Shown: positions 33,101 through 38,296 of the stretch, one piece after another
Layout of the letters: each line of letters starts with the position of its first letter
How positions within the stretch are numbered: the first letter of the stretch is position 1
IMG/VR virus record: IMGVR_UViG_3300045136_000810
Span: 1-38,296 of that record
Source: a virus
Strand: one strand, 5' to 3'
Length of the DNA: 38,296 nt
Position numbers and translations under genes: made by a program
The notes under the pieces: generated by a model
What the model was told of the DNA's origin: nothing
Database searches by the model: none
What the model saw: only the letters and a program-made list of their open reading frames with translations

Positions 33101-33888
33101 GCACCCAGCGCATTGGTCTTGGCCGCCGTCGCTTCCTACTTGGAGCCGTCCCTGCGATTTGCGCGGCTCAAAACCGGCCAGCCTCCCGGACAGAGTTTAT
33201 TGGGCGCGCCGGATTTCCCAGCGAGGTAAGAGCGCAGCTCGACCGGCTCGGCGACCGATTGGTGAAGCCCGGTAAGGAGCGAATGGTCTTGCAGGGAACT
33301 TTTGTCGATGCTACAAGCGCACAATCGCCCGTTCAGATGGTCTATCAGCTTCCTGACCGTTTCCGCTTCCAGGCAACCGGCCCGCTCAACAGGGTTGTGG
33401 TGTTTGATGGCGAAACGCCCCGCTCCACTCGAGCGCAGATAGATAGCGCAGAGGAAGACCTTTTGGAGAGCTTCCTTGCGGATTCGCCTGACGGCTTCTT
33501 CGATGACCTGCGCTCAGGGGCTGCCTTGCGCTTGCTGGGACGGCGATTCCGGCCCGGACCTTCCATCGCTCCGGATTACAAGGGACCGCTCTTCGATATC
33601 TACGAACTGGCAGGCGTCGTCCGCATTCGCCGCGACCGCCGCAGCCGTGTAAAGCGATTCTACTTCGACTCCGCGTCAGCCCTCCTACTTCGCGTTCGCT
33701 ACGAGGATGTCTCTCGGGGACCAAAGGTATCCATCGAGACTCGCTTTTCCGGGTGGCGTGATATTGCCGGAAGTCCGCTTCCAGGACAAGTCGAACGATG
33801 GGAGAACGGCAAGCTCATCTTTGCCTTTCGCCTCACATCGGCGAATCTGCTCCCGCGCGGCGACGAAAGCATTTTTCGCAATCCCTAA
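33097..33888 (+). CDS. Tat-exported LolA-like protein of unknown function
   Basis: This 263-aa protein begins MSTQRIGLGRRRFLLGAVPA, a twin-arginine signal (GRRRFLLGA) with cleavage near ICAAQ. The body alternates beta strands as in LolA/LolB-type half-barrels: MVYQLPDRFRFQATGPLNRV, VVFDGETPRS, KRFYFDSASALLLRVRYEDV and ETRFSGWRDIAGSPLPGQVE. This pattern is typical of periplasmic proteins that bind lipid or act as outer-membrane sorting-like factors, but none of it identifies a ligand. It overlaps the preceding gene by ATGA and precedes the RHS gene by 20 bases, so it may help export or fold one of its neighbours; that is inference. Confidence 0.5.
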   Translation: MSTQRIGLGRRRFLLGAVPAICAAQNRPASRTEFIGRAGFPSEVRAQLDRLGDRLVKPGKERMVLQGTFVDATSAQSPVQMVYQLPDRFRFQATGPLNRVVVFDGETPRSTRAQIDSAEEDLLESFLADSPDGFFDDLRSGAALRLLGRRFRPGPSIAPDYKGPLFDIYELAGVVRIRRDRRSRVKRFYFDSASALLLRVRYEDVSRGPKVSIETRFSGWRDIAGSPLPGQVERWENGKLIFAFRLTSANLLPRGDESIFRNP

Positions 33889-33908
33889 CCGAGCCAAGAG
33901 GGAAACTC

Positions 33909-36900
33909 ATGACGAAACTGATCCCGCTCTGTATCCTGTTCGCCGCAGTGGCCTCGGCACAGACCGCTCCCCTGGAGACCAGGCCGCAGCGAGGCTTCTT
34001 GCCGAGCGCGGTCTACTCGCTCTCCGAGTTGGATTCCGTAAACACGGTGAACGGGAATCTCAGCCTTCGTATTCCGCTGGCCTCACTGCCGCCCGGCCGC
34101 GCGGGCCACAGCTTCGACGTGGAACTGCTCTATCACTCCCAGATCTACGACATCAGCATCGGACGGCGGATGTCGCCCAGCAGCAACGAGGTCCTCACTC
34201 AGGAGTTGACCAACGGCAAGACGGGCGGCTGGCATTACAACTTCGCCAATATCGGTGTCGATTTTGAGATCCGGCAAACCCTCAGCGGCGGCTGGAGTTG
34301 CACCACCGACGGGCTGCCGGCGATGCGCCTCTATAGGCTGCGCATCGGGTTGGCCGACGGAAGCCAGCACATCCTCCATCTGCGAGGCTACGGAGACGAA
34401 CTCGGCGACGGCTATAACGGCGATGGTTACTATGCCATCGGCCCCGACGGCCGCCGGACCATCTGTGCCACGTTCTCCTCTCACTACCCGGCTGACGTGA
34501 CCGGCAGGCTCACCTACTACACCAGCGATGGGACGTTCATGAAACTGGAGATCGATGCCGACGGCTCTTCACCCTGGTGGCAAAAACAATGGACCCTGTA
34601 CTTCCCCGACGGCCGGCGCATTACTGGCTACAGCGACCGAGCCGACGCGATCTTCGATGCGAATGGCAACCGCATCGACATTCAGCAGCTCTGCCGTGAT
34701 CCGGAGTGCAACTCGCCGTATACGCAGATTAGCGATTCCTTCGGACGGGCAGTCACCATCGACTACAACGCCAGCGATCCCAATAACTCTTCCCAGGACG
34801 TCGTCACAGCGGCCGGTTTTTCGGGCAATGCGACTTGGACCATTCAATGGACCAGCATTCTGATTGGCGGCAGTTCCGTGATCGGCGGGGATGACCGCAC
34901 CTACGAATGCGGTCCTGAAAGCACCTACTGCCCGCTCGCGATTGGCCACCGGATTGTCTCCCGAATCGATGTGCCTTCTACGCCGCCATTGTTCTATCAG
35001 TTCGACTACAGCACCAACACGGACGTCGGCTACGGCGAACTGGATTACATGAAGACCCCTTACGGCGCCGAGATCACCTACCGATATTTCCAGGAGAATC
35101 TCTTCAAGACTCTGGCCACCCTACTGAAGAATCCCGTAAAGTCCAAGACGGTGACCCACGACGGCCAGACTGATCCCGCCTGGCAGTACCAATTCAACCA
35201 GGGCCAGAGCACGATCACGAACCCGGATGGCGGCGTGGTGACGACGTACTTCTATGATCCCGACATCCTCTCCGATTGGCGCCGCGGATTGGTCTACAAG
35301 GTCGTCCAGCCGGAAGGCGACGTGCTGGAACGCGTCTGGGAGCAAAACAAGACTTGGGGTTTGCGGAGCACCTCCCTGGCTGATCCGAACAATCCGTTTG
35401 TCAAGAAAGAACTCTCTTCGGTGGCCAGCAATGGCGCCCCCGTGAAGACCGCCATCACCGAGTTCGACCAGGACAAGAATGGAAATCTGCTGGAGCGGCG
35501 GGAATACGATTGGGTGCCTTACGGAACCACATCCGGCTCTGTGGTGCGGCGGCGGACGACACAAACCTATTACGTGACGTTGCCCGCCAGCAGCACACTT
35601 TCCGATGACGCCAGCGCTTATTGGCGGCCGCACAACGCTTCCCTCTGGCCGGATCCTCTGTCGGGGCGCCGCCTCAACGCGGTGCTGCGCCGCGAGATCA
35701 AGGACGGCAGCACCGTACAAGCGGCCAGTGAGTTCGAATACGATGACGCCTACCGGAAGGGCAACCCAACCAAAGACAAACAGTGGGATTCCACCAAGTC
35801 GGCGGTGTTGCCAGGGCCAGGCCAGTTCAGCACGGCCAACGCCGTCATCCTCACTCGCTCCTATGACAGTTTCGGAAATCTGACCGAGATCTTCGAGCCG
35901 GAAATCCGCACGAGCTTCAGCTATGGCTCCATCTGCGGCACACAAAGCTTGTACCCAACGCAGATTCAACAGGCGCCGGGGCTGTCCGAACAGCGTACTA
36001 CGACCTATTCCTGGCATTGCGCTACTGGGCTGATGGCCTCGCAAACCGACGTGGAGAACGGTTTCACCATCACCTACCTCTACGACCGCTTGGGGCGGCG
36101 AACCGAAACGAACGAAGGGAATCTGCGCGCCAGCGTCACGACCTACGATGACGGAGGCCGGAAAGTGACGGCCAAGGCCGATTTGCGCGCTTTCCGCGCC
36201 GGTGAACTCCAGACAGTGACTCACTACGACCAACTGGGCAGAGTGCGCTTGGTGCGGCGCTCCGACGGCGCGCCCTTGAGCGGTACCAGCGAAACAGACG
36301 GCATCAAGGTGCAGACTGTTCGCCGGGTGGCTTCCGGCGGCAACATCGAGATCGTCTCGAACCCGTACCGCACCGGAGCCGAGAGCACCATGGGATGGAC
36401 CTGCACGCAGCAGGACCGCAACGGGCGTGTACGCTGGGTGGGGAGTTTCGTCGGCCCCGTGGCTCCCAGTTCCTGCCTGGATCTTGCCAATCGCACTGCT
36501 CTAGCCGAGACCCGCTATCAGGGAGATGTGACGGTTTCGATCGATCCGGCAAACAAGCAGCGCGATCTTGCGCGGGACGCACTCGGCCGCCTGGCCGCGG
36601 TGACCGAGTACACGGGTGGTACGCCCGCGACTTATGTGACCACTTACGCCTACAACGCGCTGGACAACCTGGTAGTGGTGCAGCAGGGCAGCCAGAGCCG
36701 CAGCTTCGTCTATAGCTCCCTGGGCCGGTTGGTCTCCGCCTACAACCCGGAAAGCGGCGGCGTCTCCTACGCCTACTTCGACCACGGCGGACTGTCCACG
36801 CGGACCGACGGGCGTTCCGTGACCACCACGCACAGCTACGACGGCCTGCACCGCCTTCGCACGAAGAGCTACACTGATGGCACGCCGGGCGTGACGAACG

Positions 36901-38296
36901 AATACTACTTGGCCGGGAACGCGCCGCAGGTGGGGCGGCTGAAGTCGGTGACGAGCTCAGTTGCGTCGACTATGTACACCTATGATGCCCTCGGGCGCGT
37001 GACGGCGAGCACGCAGAGTGTCGCCGGCAGCCCTCACAGCTACGGCTTCCTCTACACCTGGCTCTTGAACGACGGACTGGCCACCATGCGCTACCCATCG
37101 GGCCGGACGATCACCTACACGCAGGACGATGCCGGGCGGCTGGTCCAGGTGCAGGATGGCTCGAAGCTTTACGCCCAGGGCATTGGCTATACCGCGCACG
37201 GAGCCATCACACAGATGCAGTTGGGCAACGGGCTGGTCGAGCAATGGCTCTACAACTCGCGGTTGCAGCCGACCTCGATCCGGCTGGGCGATGTGGCCGG
37301 CAGCGACAGCGCGTTCGGCGCCGCGTTGGATTACGGCGCAACCAACAACAACGGCAATCTCGTCTCGCAGCGGATCACGGGCATGGGCCTCGACCGCACG
37401 CAGACGTACCAATATGACGGCGTCAACCGGCTGATCGGCGCGGGCGAGTTGGCGGTGTGGTCGCGCAACTTCGCCTACGACCAGCAGGGCAATGGCTGGG
37501 TCTCCTCGGCATCGGGCCTGAGCACGTCGAGCTTCACGCCGGTGACGTCGAACTGGTTCAACGCTCAAAACCGGCTGACCGGCATGGGAGCCACCTACGA
37601 CGGCGCAGGCAACCAGACGGCAATCGGCGGCTTCACGTCCACCTACGACGCCGAAAATAGGCTGAAGACCAGCACGATTAACAACTACACGACGACGTAC
37701 TTCTACGATGGCGAGGGGCGGCGGGTGAAGAAACTGCTGGCGAGCGGCGAGCAGACGCTGTTCATCTATGACGCCCTGGGCCAGTTGGCGGCGGAGTACA
37801 CGACGGGGCAGTTCGCGCACTCCGGCACGCGGTACTTGACGGTGGACCACTTGGGCAGCATCCGGGCGGTGACGAGCCAGGAGAAGACCGTTCTCGCCCG
37901 GCGGGACTACCTGCCTTTCGGCGAGGAGATTCCGCCGCCGCTGGGCGGCCGCACGAGCGTCTGGGCCGCCGATGGGGGGCTGTTGCAGAAGTTTACGGGA
38001 AAGGAACGGGATGCCGAGACGGGTCTCGATTTCTTCGAGGCTCGGTACCTGAGTTCAACCCAAGGGCGCTTTACTTCCACTGACCCGCTAATTTCTGGTC
38101 CTCATAAGCTAAACGATCCGCAGAACTGGAACTTGTATGGGTATGCTCGGAACAACCCTCTGCGCTTCACGGACCCGAGCGGCGAGATCATCGAAGAGGA
38201 CATCGATGATGAGTACCGGAAGCGCTACGAGCGTTGGAAGAAGGACTATCTTTCCACCGTGGCAGGACGCAGACAGTGGGAAAGGTATGCCAACGA
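33909..38296 (+). CDS. Secreted RHS/YD-repeat protein, 3' end outside window
   Basis: 1462 codons are visible, open to the window edge. The start ATG 33909 follows GAGGGAAA. Residues 1-19 are a signal peptide (LCILFAAVASAQ). The N-terminal ~650 residues have the shell plug type sequence (SVNTVNGNLSLRIPLASLPP). YD repeats follow (YDRLGRRTETNEGN, YTYDALGRV, YDGVNRL and others). The RHS core ends with FTGKERDAETGLDFFEARYL (from ~1362), NLYGYARNNPLRFTDPSGE (to ~1426) and ~40 unique acidic/basic residues before the edge. In RHS proteins the part after this core is the variable, often toxic, C-terminus enclosed by the shell. Its nature and any immunity gene are beyond the window. Confidence 0.88.
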   Translation, partial: MTKLIPLCILFAAVASAQTAPLETRPQRGFLPSAVYSLSELDSVNTVNGNLSLRIPLASLPPGRAGHSFDVELLYHSQIYDISIGRRMSPSSNEVLTQELTNGKTGGWHYNFANIGVDFEIRQTLSGGWSCTTDGLPAMRLYRLRIGLADGSQHILHLRGYGDELGDGYNGDGYYAIGPDGRRTICATFSSHYPADVTGRLTYYTSDGTFMKLEIDADGSSPWWQKQWTLYFPDGRRITGYSDRADAIFDANGNRIDIQQLCRDPECNSPYTQISDSFGRAVTIDYNASDPNNSSQDVVTAAGFSGNATWTIQWTSILIGGSSVIGGDDRTYECGPESTYCPLAIGHRIVSRIDVPSTPPLFYQFDYSTNTDVGYGELDYMKTPYGAEITYRYFQENLFKTLATLLKNPVKSKTVTHDGQTDPAWQYQFNQGQSTITNPDGGVVTTYFYDPDILSDWRRGLVYKVVQPEGDVLERVWEQNKTWGLRSTSLADPNNPFVKKELSSVASNGAPVKTAITEFDQDKNGNLLERREYDWVPYGTTSGSVVRRRTTQTYYVTLPASSTLSDDASAYWRPHNASLWPDPLSGRRLNAVLRREIKDGSTVQAASEFEYDDAYRKGNPTKDKQWDSTKSAVLPGPGQFSTANAVILTRSYDSFGNLTEIFEPEIRTSFSYGSICGTQSLYPTQIQQAPGLSEQRTTTYSWHCATGLMASQTDVENGFTITYLYDRLGRRTETNEGNLRASVTTYDDGGRKVTAKADLRAFRAGELQTVTHYDQLGRVRLVRRSDGAPLSGTSETDGIKVQTVRRVASGGNIEIVSNPYRTGAESTMGWTCTQQDRNGRVRWVGSFVGPVAPSSCLDLANRTALAETRYQGDVTVSIDPANKQRDLARDALGRLAAVTEYTGGTPATYVTTYAYNALDNLVVVQQGSQSRSFVYSSLGRLVSAYNPESGGVSYAYFDHGGLSTRTDGRSVTTTHSYDGLHRLRTKSYTDGTPGVTNEYYLAGNAPQVGRLKSVTSSVASTMYTYDALGRVTASTQSVAGSPHSYGFLYTWLLNDGLATMRYPSGRTITYTQDDAGRLVQVQDGSKLYAQGIGYTAHGAITQMQLGNGLVEQWLYNSRLQPTSIRLGDVAGSDSAFGAALDYGATNNNGNLVSQRITGMGLDRTQTYQYDGVNRLIGAGELAVWSRNFAYDQQGNGWVSSASGLSTSSFTPVTSNWFNAQNRLTGMGATYDGAGNQTAIGGFTSTYDAENRLKTSTINNYTTTYFYDGEGRRVKKLLASGEQTLFIYDALGQLAAEYTTGQFAHSGTRYLTVDHLGSIRAVTSQEKTVLARRDYLPFGEEIPPPLGGRTSVWAADGGLLQKFTGKERDAETGLDFFEARYLSSTQGRFTSTDPLISGPHKLNDPQNWNLYGYARNNPLRFTDPSGEIIEEDIDDEYRKRYERWKKDYLSTVAGRRQWERYAN

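Overview
The window is dense, high-GC, mostly plus-strand DNA. Its first ~29.5 kb is the packaging, head and tail region of a lambda-like (siphovirus) prophage. The last ~9 kb carries secreted-protein genes, ending in an RHS protein cut by the window edge. The host is probably an acidobacterium of the Solibacter/Bryobacter kind. That is an inference from the style of the cargo (Ig-like repeats, a VHL-beta-like secreted protein, a secreted RHS protein), not from a marker gene. No integrase for the prophage itself, lysis cassette, rRNA, tRNA or CRISPR was seen.

Layout. 1-433: two small minus-strand genes, one a CxxC/CxxC protein cut by the edge. 506-8551: terminase small and large subunits, gpW-like joiner, portal, S49 protease with a nested scaffold start, gpD-like decoration protein, gpE-like major capsid, gpFII-like connector, an array of four related 24-bp palindromes, tail completion protein and tail terminator. 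8544-12511: a 59-codon phage gene split by a ~3.8-kb recombinase-in-trio (RIT-type) element. The element has three overlapping tyrosine recombinase genes between long imperfect inverted repeats. 12468-22239: tail tube, G/GT-type assembly chaperones with a -1 slippery site, tape measure, lysozyme-like tail enzyme, gpM-like protein and a fused gpL/gpJ-type hub. 22240-23833: a compositionally different insert with a secreted VHL-beta-like protein. 23834-29523: a 1274-aa tail protein with a glycosidase-like C-terminus and a 622-aa tail fibre. 29752-33888: a secreted TIM-barrel-like protein with duplicated Ig-like domains, a secreted carboxypeptidase-regulatory-like protein and a Tat-exported protein. 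33909-end: the RHS protein.

How it works together. Most late genes overlap (ATGA, GTGA) or nearly touch, so the region reads as one late operon building capsid, connector, tail and host-recognition proteins in virion order. The RIT element lies in the same direction as the operon.

The most unusual observation is at the ends of that element. Each inverted repeat encodes a 56-aa protein homologous to the phage gene the element has split. In either orientation, one intact homologue therefore reads in the direction of the late operon. The two copies are ~77% identical in their 5' halves and 100% identical in their 3' halves, and the switch falls at the codon where the phage gene is broken.
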